NCBI GenBank assembly: GCA_021295835.1
Contig: JAGWBP010000036.1
Location: 1-37,556, forward strand
Reading direction: 5' to 3'
Origin: Gemmatimonadota bacterium
Lineage (GTDB): Bacteria; Gemmatimonadota; Gemmatimonadetes; Longimicrobiales; Gaopeijiaceae
Length of the DNA stretch: 37,556 nt
Position numbers and translations under genes: made by a program. The notes beneath the pieces were generated by a model, which was not told where the DNA came from, did no database searches, and saw nothing but the letters and a program-made list of their open reading frames with translations. Below are positions 16,817-24,905 of this stretch, in pieces (the first letter of the stretch is position 1; each line of letters begins with the position of its first letter).

Positions 16817-17851
16817 TCAGCGGCTCGGCCCGAAGCTGCGCTCGGGCACCGGGAGCTTCGGCACCGGTACGACGATCCGCTGGGGTCCGGACGTGGGCGT
16901 GCGGACCGCGGCTACGGCGACGGGGTCGCGCGTAGCGACGCGCTCGCGGTGCCGCACCAGCACGAAGTCGGAGATCTTCTGCGCGTCCGCGGCGGCGCGC
17001 CGGATCTCGCGGGGGTCCTCTTCGAGCGCCTGGATCCAGCCCTCGACGTAGGCCGCGCCCCTGCTCGGGTCGTGTCCGACGCCGACGCGCTCGCCGGTCA
17101 TCATGGCGCTGATCTCGGCCCGCAGCTCCTCCCTCGCGTAGGCCGGCGATCCGAACCCGTTCCCGATGCCCTCGACGAGGGTCTCGCGGTTCATCCGGTC
17201 CTTGTGGCCGGTGCTGTGGCCCAGCTCGTGGAGCGCGGTCTGGTAGTAGTGGTTGGCGGAGGGGAACTGGCCGCGCTCGGGCAGCACGATCTCGTCGCGC
17301 TTCATGTGGTAGTAGGCGCGGTCGCCCGCGACGTGCCGGATCGGGACCCCTCCGTCCTCCATCACCCGCTCGGCCTCCTGGTGGGCCTTCCAGAGCGGCT
17401 CGGGGGTGGGATTGGCGCGTTCGGGCAGCCCGTCGGCCTGCTCGGCGTTGAACACGGTGTACTGTCGGACGAACGGCGCCTTGAGCTTCTCGTAGCGGTA
17501 GACGCGCTTGCCCTCCGCGTCCCTCCTGGGACGTCCACGCTCGTCGGTGACTTGGGTCCGCTTCCTGTCCTGGAAGGAAAGGATGCGGGTGCCGCGCTCC
17601 CCCTTTCGAACTTGGCCGCCCCTCGCCTGGATCTGGCGGTAGGTGCCCCAGCGCACGTCGCCGTAGCCCTTCTCCTGCTGGACGGCGGCCAGATGCAGGC
17701 TGTTCCCGCCCCGGTAGGAGCGGTCGGTGTCCACGTTCATGGGCAGGACCCGCTCGCCGGGTGCCCAGGGCTTCTGCCAGGGCGCGGTGCCCTTCCTGAT
17801 CTGCTCGATGATCGCGTCGGCAAACTTGCGGTGATACTCGTCGTGGTTCAT
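16817..17851 (-). CDS. ardC: ArdC-family antirestriction protein with zincin-like domain
   Basis: ArdC proteins enter recipients with the transferred strand and protect it, through an N-terminal ssDNA-binding domain and a C-terminal zinc metalloprotease-like domain. The 344-residue product has the N-terminal signature GTAPWQKPWAPG, then GGNSLHLAAVQQEKGYGDVRW and a basic strand-rich stretch. The zincin motif HELGHSTGH (His-Glu-x2-His) comes next, followed by YAREELRAEISAMM with the downstream Glu. The ATG overlaps the stop of the small gene upstream (ATGA). Presence in a transfer operon fits early protection of incoming DNA. Confidence 0.88.
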   Translation of the reverse strand: MNHDEYHRKFADAIIEQIRKGTAPWQKPWAPGERVLPMNVDTDRSYRGGNSLHLAAVQQEKGYGDVRWGTYRQIQARGGQVRKGERGTRILSFQDRKRTQVTDERGRPRRDAEGKRVYRYEKLKAPFVRQYTVFNAEQADGLPERANPTPEPLWKAHQEAERVMEDGGVPIRHVAGDRAYYHMKRDEIVLPERGQFPSANHYYQTALHELGHSTGHKDRMNRETLVEGIGNGFGSPAYAREELRAEISAMMTGERVGVGHDPSRGAAYVEGWIQALEEDPREIRRAAADAQKISDFVLVRHRERVATRDPVAVAAVRTPTSGPQRIVVPVPKLPVPERSFGPSR

Positions 17852-18054
17852 CCGTCCACCTCCTCACCGGCGGCGCCGTGCGGGTCGTCCCAGGCGGCCG
17901 CGATCTCTTCCTCTGTCCCCACGTCCTCGGGAAAGAGGCCGTACTCCTCGGCCAGGTAGGCCCGGACTTCGAGCGTCTCGCCGCCATCGCGGGCGAGCTC
18001 GCGGTCGAAGTCCTCGAACGTCTCGATGGGGATGGTCTCGCCGTTCCAGGTCAT
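17848..18054 (-). CDS. Small acidic protein of unknown function
   Basis: The product, 68 residues, is strongly acidic (FEDFDRELARDGGETLEVRAYLAEEYGL, then TEEEIAAAWDD). A good ribosome-binding site AAGGAGGTG lies six bases before the ATG. The start overlaps the stop of the VirB11-like gene and its own stop overlaps the ardC start, so translational coupling on both sides supports a real gene. Acidic small proteins in such places sometimes mimic DNA, but I see no family signature and make no functional claim. Confidence 0.65.
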   Translation of the reverse strand: MTWNGETIPIETFEDFDRELARDGGETLEVRAYLAEEYGLFPEDVGTEEEIAAAWDDPHGAAGEEVDG

Positions 18055-19048
18055 GCCTTCACCTCCTTCGGTGGGTGGGTGTGGGTTCTGCTCTCCCGTT
18101 GTGTGTCGGGCCGCTCTCCAGGCGGGGCAGTGATCCAGTGGCCGGTGGGCGCGTCGTAGCCGCATACCTCGAGCGCGTCCTCGACGAACCGCCCGCCGCT
18201 GCGGCGGGCCACGTGCAGGACGAGCGCGATCCCGTCCACGACGCCCCGGCAGGTCACCTCCCAAGGCAGCGCGTCTCCGGCCTGCATGGCGCAGCTCGCG
18301 AGCCGCGAGAGCGCGGAGCGCGCGTTGTTGGCGTGGATGGTGGTGAGCGACCCGCCGTGTCCGGTGTTGAGCGCCTGCAGCAGGTCGGCGGCCTCGCCGC
18401 CCCGGACCTCGCCGACGACGATGTGGTCGGGCCGGTGGCGGAGCGCGTGGCGCACCAGGTCCCGGATCTCGACCGGCGTCTCGGAGAGGGTGGCCCCGGC
18501 CTCGAACCGGAGGCAGTTCGCCCGGTCGATCCTGAGTTCGAGCGTGTCCTCGATGGCGACGATCCGCTTTCGATCAGCGCGTTCAGGAGCGTGGTCTTGC
18601 CCGAGCCGGTGCCGCCGGAGACTAGGATGTTCTGGCGCGACGCAAGCGTGCTCCGAGCGGCTTCGAGGATGTCCTCGGGCAGCGAGCCCAGGCGCACCAG
18701 GTCATCGGCCGTGAACGCGCGGCCCCCGAACCGGCGGATGGTGATCGCGACCTCGGGACTCGCGGGCGGCGTGCAGATGGCGACCCGAGACCCGTCTTCG
18801 AGCCGGGCGTCCAGAATGGGCCGCGCGGCGGGATCGAGCCCGAGCGGCCGCGCGATGTGGATGGCGGCGCGGTGGAGCCAGGCTGCGGTGAGTTCGCGCG
18901 CCTCGTGCGGTTCGAGACGGCCGCCGCGCTCGACCCAGACGTTCGCGGGACCGTTGATCATGATCTCGGAGACCTCCGGGTCCTCGAGCAGGGTTCGGAG
19001 GCCGGGAAGGAACGGGGCCAGGTGGCCGACGCCGCTCGCGCGCTTCAT
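18051..19048 (-). pseudogene. trbB: VirB11/TrbB-type conjugation ATPase, frameshifted
   Basis: The hexameric VirB11 ATPase powers type IV secretion assembly and transfer. The N-terminal frame (from ATG 19048) has the DNA- and membrane-side domain (LEDPEVSEIMINGPANVWVE) and the Walker A motif VSGGTGSGKTTLLNALI at about residues 138-153. Then the frame turns to Ser/Arg-rich nonsense. The correct continuation, RIVAIEDTLELRIDRANC then VRHALRHRPDHIVVGEVRGGEA and GSLTTIHANNARSAL, lies in another frame and ends at 18051. The frames meet near 18560-18580. Family members have about six extra residues at this point, so a short deletion of a length not divisible by three is likely. A sequencing error is possible. 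Confidence 0.82.
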
Positions 19049-19353
19049 ATCCGGCCCTCCTCGCGGAGCCGCCAGTAGCCCGTCTCCCTCGGCAGGTAGT
19101 GCGGCTTGAGGTACACCCGCCGGGCGGGGAGCGACTCGACGCCATCGTAGGGCAGGCATATGGCCTGGTAGTTGGCGAGCAGCCCGAACTCGCGCGGCGT
19201 GAACACCGACTCGCGGGACTGCCGGAACGACTTGCTCGCGCCGATGGTGCCGCGCCCGCCTCCGGCGCGGCCGGAAAGGAGCGAGAACTCGGGCCTGCCC
19301 GTGGTCTCGGTGAACGTGTAGGAGGCCTGCGTCTTCATGACGGAGCCGCACAT
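19045..19353 (-). pseudogene. C-terminal fragment of the VirD4/TraG coupling protein
   Basis: This open frame starts with ATG directly after, and in the same frame as, the amber stop of the coupling-protein gene, so it is the continuation of that protein. It contains CGSVMKTQASYTFTETTGRP, a Gly/Arg-rich turn, GASKSFRQSRESVFTPREF and LPYDGVESLPARRVYLKP, features of the C-terminal end of VirD4/TraG proteins. It has 102 residues. The stop overlaps the virB11 start (ATGA). It could be translated separately if re-initiation occurs at the adjacent ATG, but a working separate subunit is unlikely. Confidence 0.75.
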
Positions 19354-21063
19354 CTACGCCTCGTCGGAGAGCGACAGGAAGACCCGGGTGCGGAGCGTCT
19401 GGACGAGCGTGCGCCACGCCTCGCCCGAGGGCAGCACGGAGCGGAGCGACGAGAGCGACTGCGTGGCGACGATGGGAATGCAGCGACACTGCCGCGTGAG
19501 CGCGAACGCCTTCTCGTCGCCTGAAGGATCGTCCTGGCCCACGGTCGCGAACGCCTGGTACTCGTCGCAGATGAAGACGGCGGGCCGCATGTAGCGGTCC
19601 GGGCGGCGCGCGGCCTCGGCGGGCCTCCGGAGCAGCGCCTGCATCCACGCGCTCTTGAGCAGGACGCCGATGGCGCGGGCAAGGGCCGGGTTCGCCCCGG
19701 CGGGCATGTTGAGCGCCAACACCCTGCCGCCCTCGATCAGCTCGGAGAGCGGGGGCAGCCTCCTGCGAAGCCCTGGCATGGGCGGAGCCTTCGCGCCGTC
19801 GTCCCCTCCGGCTTCGCCGCCGCTCCTGGGTTCCGGCTCGGGCGCCTCCGGCGGCGGCGGGCAGAACACGCCCGCCACGTCCGGCTGGTCGAAGAGCGAG
19901 AGGAACACGCTGATCCCCTCGACGATCGAGGTTCGGAGCTTCGCGTCGAGCGCCGACCAGTCCTTGTCGTACCACCGCTCGATGGCCTCGATGCGCTCCC
20001 GGTACTCGCCGCCCGCGCCTCCCCCGGCCGCCTCCACCGCGTACGTGACCTCAAGCTTCGCGAGCTGTGCCCGAAGCTCGGCGTCCAGCCGGCAGCGCAC
20101 CCGGTCGTCGCCGACCAGCTCCCAGTCCCACTTCTGGAGCGCGTCGGCCTGGGCGATCATGACTTCGTCGGGGATGACGGCGTCCACCGGGGATGCCTGG
20201 TCCGCGATCTTCTGGGCCTCGCCGATCTTCCGGGCCAGAAGCTCCGCGTCCACCGTGCAGCGGTAGATGTCCTGAAGCGTGACCCAGCCTCCCGGCAGGA
20301 GGCGGTGAAGCTCGACGATCCACCGGACGAGGTTCGTGTACGCCTGTTGCCAGAACGGTTCCCGGGACTTGCCGAAGAGTTGGTTGATGAGGGATGCCAC
20401 GCCGTAGGCGAGCGAGTAGGAGTCGAGCAGCGGATCGTCGAGCGGGTTCCACTGGAGCGACCCGCCGAGGCCCATTTCGAGGTAGTCGTCCGCGCGCCCG
20501 GCGTCCTTCAGGATGCCGCGGACCTGGTGGCAGAAGTCTCCCTTGACTTCGAGCACGAGCGCGCCCGCGCGACGGCCCGAGTCGTCGGCGCGCCAAGAGA
20601 GGATCTGGCGGGCGAAGGGGTACATGCAGCCGCTGGTCTTGCCGGTGCCGACGGCGCCCACGATGAGCGTGCCGGTGTAGAGCCCCTTCTCGGGGATCAC
20701 GAGCCATGACGGCCGCTCGCTCTCGCGCGCCACGGTCGGATGGTGCAGCTCGCCGATCACGAGCGAGGGCGCCTCGTCCTCGGGCGAAGCGGGCCACTCG
20801 GGCAGCCTGCCCCGCCGCCGGAGCCGGAAGAGCGGCTGGAGCCAGACGCGCCAGACCGACAGCGCGAACGAGCCCGCGAGCACGACGAGGACGGCGGGCC
20901 AGGCGTGGTGCCAGACGCGGAGCGCGGCGTACAGGCCCGGATCGTGCGACGCGATCAGGTCGAGGTAGGGGTTCGCGCCCGGGGGCGGGAACGGCGCCTT
21001 GAGCGCCTGGGCACCGGCGGCGCCGATGGCCGCACCGATGATGGCGAGGGCACCGGACTTCAT
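19354..21063 (-). CDS. traG: VirD4/TraG-type type IV coupling protein, interrupted by an amber codon
   Basis: The coupling protein links the DNA-relaxase complex to the secretion channel and pumps DNA through the inner membrane. The 569-residue product has an N-terminal membrane region (AALRVWHHAWPAVLVVLAGS and on to about residue 80), Walker A VGAVGTGKTSG at about 136-146, and Walker B AVFICDEYQAFA at about 491-502. It ends at TRVFLSLSDEA with TAG at 19356-19354. The rest of the protein follows in the same frame. Family members have several residues here between the Ser-Asp-Glu stretch and the Cys-Gly, so a short in-frame deletion that left a TAG is plausible. Confidence 0.85.
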   Translation of the reverse strand: MKSGALAIIGAAIGAAGAQALKAPFPPPGANPYLDLIASHDPGLYAALRVWHHAWPAVLVVLAGSFALSVWRVWLQPLFRLRRRGRLPEWPASPEDEAPSLVIGELHHPTVARESERPSWLVIPEKGLYTGTLIVGAVGTGKTSGCMYPFARQILSWRADDSGRRAGALVLEVKGDFCHQVRGILKDAGRADDYLEMGLGGSLQWNPLDDPLLDSYSLAYGVASLINQLFGKSREPFWQQAYTNLVRWIVELHRLLPGGWVTLQDIYRCTVDAELLARKIGEAQKIADQASPVDAVIPDEVMIAQADALQKWDWELVGDDRVRCRLDAELRAQLAKLEVTYAVEAAGGGAGGEYRERIEAIERWYDKDWSALDAKLRTSIVEGISVFLSLFDQPDVAGVFCPPPPEAPEPEPRSGGEAGGDDGAKAPPMPGLRRRLPPLSELIEGGRVLALNMPAGANPALARAIGVLLKSAWMQALLRRPAEAARRPDRYMRPAVFICDEYQAFATVGQDDPSGDEKAFALTRQCRCIPIVATQSLSSLRSVLPSGEAWRTLVQTLRTRVFLSLSDEA

Positions 21064-21092
21064 CGGCCGAACACCCTTCCCGGAGGGACTGC

Positions 21093-21335
21093 TGGCTGGG
21101 AGCGACCCCGCGGCGGCGGGGGGGATGGGGCTGTCCGGCTCCATCCACCCCGGCGCCAATCGAGGCATGCCGAGATGGGGGGTCGCTCCCAGCCACGTCC
21201 AAGGAGCGCAGACCGGCGTCGGCGCTCCGCTGGCCGTGGTGCAACCGCAAGCGCGCCAGCGACATGGACGGCCGGGGCCGTGTCCGGCCGAACGGCGATT
21301 TCGTGTCCGGCGACCCCCAAAGCGAGCCGGACACG
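21093..21335. other. Candidate origin of transfer (oriT): nested inverted repeats upstream of virD4
   Basis: The 304-base gap 21064-21367 holds no convincing gene. It contains a perfect 17-bp inverted repeat, TGGCTGGGAGCGACCCC at 21093-21109 and its complement at 21179-21195, enclosing a smaller GGATGG/CCATCC hairpin. Further on is a perfect 10-bp inverted repeat, CGTGTCCGGC at 21302-21311 and GCCGGACACG at 21326-21335. An extra direct copy of its left arm lies at 21279-21288. Clustered inverted and direct repeats in a non-coding gap beside the coupling-protein gene are typical of oriT. No known nic consensus was recognised, so the call rests on structure and place. Confidence 0.45.
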
Positions 21336-21367
21336 CAGGACTTGCCACCAACACCGGCATCCGGCGC

Positions 21368-22303
21368 TCAAAACGGGTCCCCCGAAAGACGGCTCGAACG
21401 CCATACGGTGAAGCCGTCGATCATCGCCTCCGAGGGCGCGGTCGGGAGCGCGGCCCGGAGTTCGGCGAGCCGCGCCAGGCAGCCCCGGAGGCTGCCGTGC
21501 TCCCCGATCACGCTCTCGTCCCTGCCGCGTATGCCCTGTTCGATCCGCTCGATGTCGCGGCGGATCTCGCGGCCGGTCGCGGACGCCTTCGAGCGGCCGG
21601 TGGACCGGGCCGGGTCGGTCCAGTTGGCCAGAACCCTCTCCGCCCGGTCGAACTCCCCGTCGCCCAGGACGACCGCGACGGCCTCGACCGGGCGGCCACG
21701 GTCCCTCAGCGCGCCCCAGAGTTCCCGGTGGGCACGTCCCCAGGCATGGAGCCCCGTCGCCGTGTCGTGGCCCGGATCCGCGTAGACGAACACCGCGCCC
21801 CCGGCGCCGAGCGCGACGGGCAGCTTGAGGGGGAAGTAGCGGCGGGTATTGCCGCCGCCGCCCCGGTACACGCGCACGGGCAGCAGCGCTCGCTCGATGC
21901 CGAGCGCCTCGAACGCGGCGACCTTTTCGGGCTCGGTCGGCAGCCACGCGTGGCCGGTGTGGCCGATCACGTAGTCGAGCGAGAGCAGGCGGCGGAGAAG
22001 CACGGGGACGGAGGCGATCCGGCGGTGGCGGATGTCCTCGGCCCCGAGCGCCCGGTAGACCGCACGCGCGTGGATCCGGCAGACGCTCCGGCCCGCAAGC
22101 CGGTCCCTGGATGCCAGCCTCCGGTCCGACATGTCCCGGATGAAGCGGCGGGCGCTGCGCCGGTGGATCCCGAGCCAGTCGGAGATCTGGTCGCGGGTGA
22201 ACACGCCGCTGTGGAGACAGACGAGCGCGATCCACTCGGCCTCGCGGCCCGTCCAGCCGAACACCTCCAGCGCCTTCTCGCGGCCCTTCAGATGGGCGAT
22301 CAC
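21368..22303 (-). CDS. Winged-helix transfer-operon protein, function unknown
   Basis: The product, 311 residues, begins with a helix-turn-helix region, WTGREAEWIALVCLHSGVFTRDQISDWLGI then HRRSARRFIRDM. The middle part has DYVIGHTGHAWLP and a strand-rich stretch with FPLKLPVAL, AVFVYADPGHDTATGLHAW and AVAVVLGDGEFDRAE. The GHDTA motif followed by Ala-Trp recurs in the second winged-helix protein of this element (15925-16746). No HUH or MobA signature of a known relaxase was seen. The start overlaps the trbF stop (ATGA), and the candidate oriT lies just downstream, so an oriT-binding or DNA-processing role is possible. Replication-relaxation is the nearest family by eye. Confidence 0.55.
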   Translation of the reverse strand: MIAHLKGREKALEVFGWTGREAEWIALVCLHSGVFTRDQISDWLGIHRRSARRFIRDMSDRRLASRDRLAGRSVCRIHARAVYRALGAEDIRHRRIASVPVLLRRLLSLDYVIGHTGHAWLPTEPEKVAAFEALGIERALLPVRVYRGGGGNTRRYFPLKLPVALGAGGAVFVYADPGHDTATGLHAWGRAHRELWGALRDRGRPVEAVAVVLGDGEFDRAERVLANWTDPARSTGRSKASATGREIRRDIERIEQGIRGRDESVIGEHGSLRGCLARLAELRAALPTAPSEAMIDGFTVWRSSRLSGDPF

Positions 22304-22971
22304 GGAGACTCCCCGGTCACGAGCGCCAGGTCGGCCCGCATGTAGGTGACGAGGAGCCCCATCGGGTTGTGGACGACCAGCTCGGGCGGAACCGAGTCCA
22401 GGAACTCGAACCGGAGCGTGAGCGACCAGCGTTCGCGCCGCAGCTCCTGTTCGCCCCTCAGATGCACGAGATCGAAGTCCGCGGTCGCGCCGTGCGGTGG
22501 CTCGGGCGCGGGGTGGATGCGCAGCACCACCTGCTCGACCTCGAGTTCGGTCTCGGCGGTTCCGGCCGCCGTGGCCGCGACCTCGGCCCCGTCCCTCTGG
22601 AACGCGGCGTTCGCGAGGTCCGTCGAGAGGAACCGGAGGCTGCGGGTCCAGTGCTCCTGCGCCGTCGCCCGGCGGCGCGAGTGGAAGTCGTGCACGAACC
22701 GGTTCAGGAAGTACTTGGTCGTCGGATCGAGCGGGTCGGCCTGGGCGGTCGCGGCCTCGTAGGCCAGCGCCTCGGCGCGGCCCACGTCGTCGACCCGGAT
22801 GACGATCGGCTTGGGCGGCTCTGCGCCCGCGATCCGCAGCAGGACGAAGACGCCGAGGACGATGCTTGCCGAGAGGAAGATCAGGATCGTACGGAGCTTC
22901 CGGTTCGCCTGCACGGTCTCGCCCCAGATCTCGGCGTACTCCCGGCCCGCGCTCTTTTCACGTTTCATCAT
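22300..22971 (-). CDS. trbF: VirB8/TrbF-type inner-membrane assembly protein
   Basis: VirB8 proteins are bitopic inner-membrane scaffold proteins of type IV secretion. The 223-residue product has a short cytoplasmic N-terminus with YAEIWGETVQANRKLR and one membrane helix (ILIFLSASIVLGVFVLL). The periplasmic domain begins KPIVIRVDDVGRAEAL, the strand pattern of TrbF, and later contains YFLNRFVHDFHSRR and LVVHNPMGLLVTYM. Length and topology match. The N-terminus may use either of two adjacent ATG codons. It is the last clearly structural mating-pair gene before the winged-helix and coupling genes. Confidence 0.85.
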   Translation of the reverse strand: MMKREKSAGREYAEIWGETVQANRKLRTILIFLSASIVLGVFVLLRIAGAEPPKPIVIRVDDVGRAEALAYEAATAQADPLDPTTKYFLNRFVHDFHSRRRATAQEHWTRSLRFLSTDLANAAFQRDGAEVAATAAGTAETELEVEQVVLRIHPAPEPPHGATADFDLVHLRGEQELRRERWSLTLRFEFLDSVPPELVVHNPMGLLVTYMRADLALVTGESP

Positions 22972-22988
22972 CGGCTACTCCTTGCGTA

Positions 22989-23978
22989 TCAGACGGGGGG
23001 CTTGGCGGGAGCGGCGGCCCTGCTGGCTCCCTGCATGACGAGCGCGACGAACCCGGACCCGGCGGAGCCGGAGCCGGAGACGAGCATCGAGGCGAGTTCG
23101 CCGACCTTGAGCCCGGCCATGAGGCCGGAGACGACGAGCGGCATGAGGACGACGGCCCAGAGCCAGAGCTCGCCCGGGTCGGCGGTGCCGGTGCCCATCA
23201 GCGCGTCGGCGTAGGTCGTGATGTAGCCCATGCCGACGCCCATGAAGACCCTCAGGATGGCCCCGGCCACGACGCCGTAGAGCGTGTAGACCATGAGCGT
23301 CCGGAACCATCCCCAGAACAGGAACGAGAGCGGCTCGAAGAGCAGGAACGCGATGAACACCGGACCGAGCAGGATCGCGATGGCGATGGCGACCTGCGCC
23401 CAGATCACCTGCGCGTAGGTGACGCAGAACAGCGCCAGCAGGCAGACCACGAGCGAAGCGCCCATCACGAGCGTGACCAGCGAGGAGAAGATCACGGTCG
23501 CGCCCGCCGTCACGATCGAGAGCAGGTTGCCCGTGGACCACGCCGCGCCCAGGTGCGCGCTGTACGCCTGCACGAGCGCGGTCATCTCGGTGTAGCCTGC
23601 CGACACCACCTCGGAGAGAAACAGGTTCTGAAGCCAGATCCCGCCTCCGGCGATCATGGCCGGGAACGTGAGCCCGACGCCGGGGATCGGGACGATGTAG
23701 TAGTGGAGCAGCGTACGCGGGATCGCGATCCCGATCACGAGCCTGACGATCTCCCAGGGCTGGAACGTGCCGCTGAACGCGATCTTGAGGCCCGTCCAGG
23801 CGACCATCACGGCGGCGAGCCCGCCCCAGAGCTGGAGCCCGAGCGTGTGCACGTCGGGCGCGGCTCCGCCGACGACGGTGTCGAGCACCACGTCCAGGAA
23901 GCTCTTGAAGTCCTGGAGTTGGTCCCCCGGGATCTGCGTTGGGACGTTGGGGTCGATGGACTGCGGAGGAAGTTGCAT
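22989..23978 (-). CDS. trbL: VirB6/TrbL-type polytopic membrane protein
   Basis: VirB6/TrbL proteins form part of the inner-membrane channel for DNA transfer. The 329-residue product has a soluble start (MQLPPQSIDPN) and then at least six hydrophobic helices, among them LWGGLAAVMVAWTGLKIAFSG, IVTAGATVIFSSLVTLVMGA, VVCLLALFCVTYAQVIWA and WLWAVVLMPLVVSGLMAGL. The segment between helices that follows YYIVPIPG is typical for TrbL. The ATG at 23978 lies 13 bases after the trbJ stop; an upstream in-frame start would overlap trbJ and was not chosen. Confidence 0.85.
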   Translation of the reverse strand: MQLPPQSIDPNVPTQIPGDQLQDFKSFLDVVLDTVVGGAAPDVHTLGLQLWGGLAAVMVAWTGLKIAFSGTFQPWEIVRLVIGIAIPRTLLHYYIVPIPGVGLTFPAMIAGGGIWLQNLFLSEVVSAGYTEMTALVQAYSAHLGAAWSTGNLLSIVTAGATVIFSSLVTLVMGASLVVCLLALFCVTYAQVIWAQVAIAIAILLGPVFIAFLLFEPLSFLFWGWFRTLMVYTLYGVVAGAILRVFMGVGMGYITTYADALMGTGTADPGELWLWAVVLMPLVVSGLMAGLKVGELASMLVSGSGSAGSGFVALVMQGASRAAAPAKPPV

Positions 23979-23991
23979 TGCCGTCGCGCCC

Positions 23992-24888
23992 CTACCGGTA
24001 GAACGACGGGACGCGGAACAGGAGCCCGTCTCGGAGCGCGGCGCGGTTTTGAAGCGCGGCACCCTGCATCGTCCGGGCGAACCCGTTCGCGCGCATCCGG
24101 CTCTCCCGCCACTGGGCGAGCTGTTCGAGGCGTGCGAGTTCGGCCTGGCGCGCCCGGCTGGCCTCCATGGCGGTCTGATGGGCGAGCACCTGGCCGAGCG
24201 CCGCGTTGATGCGGCCCTGGCTCAGCGCGGCCGCGACCCCGGCCTGCTGGAGAGCTGTATTCGAGAGATTGCCGTTCGCGGTCAGATCGGCGAACGAGCC
24301 TTGGGCGCTCTCGATGGTCCCGGTCAGCGCCGCCGCCGCGTCGAGCGCCGCGTAGTCGAGGACCCTCTGCCGGTCGGCGGCCTCGCGGGCGCGCCGATAG
24401 TCCTCAAGCGCGCGCGTCGCCAGGTCGGGCGGGTGGTCGCGGTACAGCGCCAGGATGTCCGCTTCGGTCACACGGTCCGCCGCCCCCCGTGCCGTGCGCC
24501 ATAGGCCGGTGAACGAGTCGCCGGTGCCGAAGTCCCGGACCGCACCGACCATGTCGCGGCCCGTCCCGGTGAAGTCGGAACTCCAGGCGAGTCCGTCGCG
24601 GACGAGGCCGACGGGATCGGCCGCAAGGTCGGAGAACGGCTGGAGCAGCGCTTCGATCTCGCCTCGGGCGGCGCGCTCCATGTGGTCGAGCTGGCCCCGG
24701 AGTTCTGTAAGCTGGCGAGCCATCGACCGGATCTGGCGGACCTGGTTCGAGATCTGCGTGATCTGGTTCGCGATGATCTGAGCGCGCTGGAGCCAGCTGC
24801 CGAAGTCGAACTGCGCGCTCGCGGGACGAGCGCCCGCGAGCAGCAAGAGCGGGACGAGAAGGGCGGGGATGAGGATGCGGTGATGCAT
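23992..24888 (-). CDS. trbJ: TrbJ/VirB5-type exported transfer protein
   Basis: The product, 298 residues, has a clear signal peptide (MHHRILIPALLVPLLLLAG, cleaved after ASA near residue 25). The mature protein is mostly helical: QIIANQITQISNQVRQIRSM and LTELRGQLDHMERAARGE look like long amphipathic coiled-coil helices, and the C-terminal third is also helical (NAALGQVLAHQTAMEASRA). This matches TrbJ/VirB5, a periplasmic or pilus-tip protein in mating-pair formation. It stands between trbI and trbL. Confidence 0.82.
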   Translation of the reverse strand: MHHRILIPALLVPLLLLAGARPASAQFDFGSWLQRAQIIANQITQISNQVRQIRSMARQLTELRGQLDHMERAARGEIEALLQPFSDLAADPVGLVRDGLAWSSDFTGTGRDMVGAVRDFGTGDSFTGLWRTARGAADRVTEADILALYRDHPPDLATRALEDYRRAREAADRQRVLDYAALDAAAALTGTIESAQGSFADLTANGNLSNTALQQAGVAAALSQGRINAALGQVLAHQTAMEASRARQAELARLEQLAQWRESRMRANGFARTMQGAALQNRAALRDGLLFRVPSFYR

Positions 24889-24905
24889 GGGGGAGTCCTT
24901 TCGTG

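Noticed and set aside
18560..18580. Programmed ribosomal frameshift in VirB11
   Set aside because: There is no slippery heptamer, and residues seem to be missing at the join, which recoding would not cause.
19354..19356. Programmed readthrough or special amino acid at the TAG in the coupling protein
   Set aside because: No recoding structure or pyrrolysine context is recognisable, and the neighbouring VirB11 gene is damaged too, so a mutation or sequence error is simpler.
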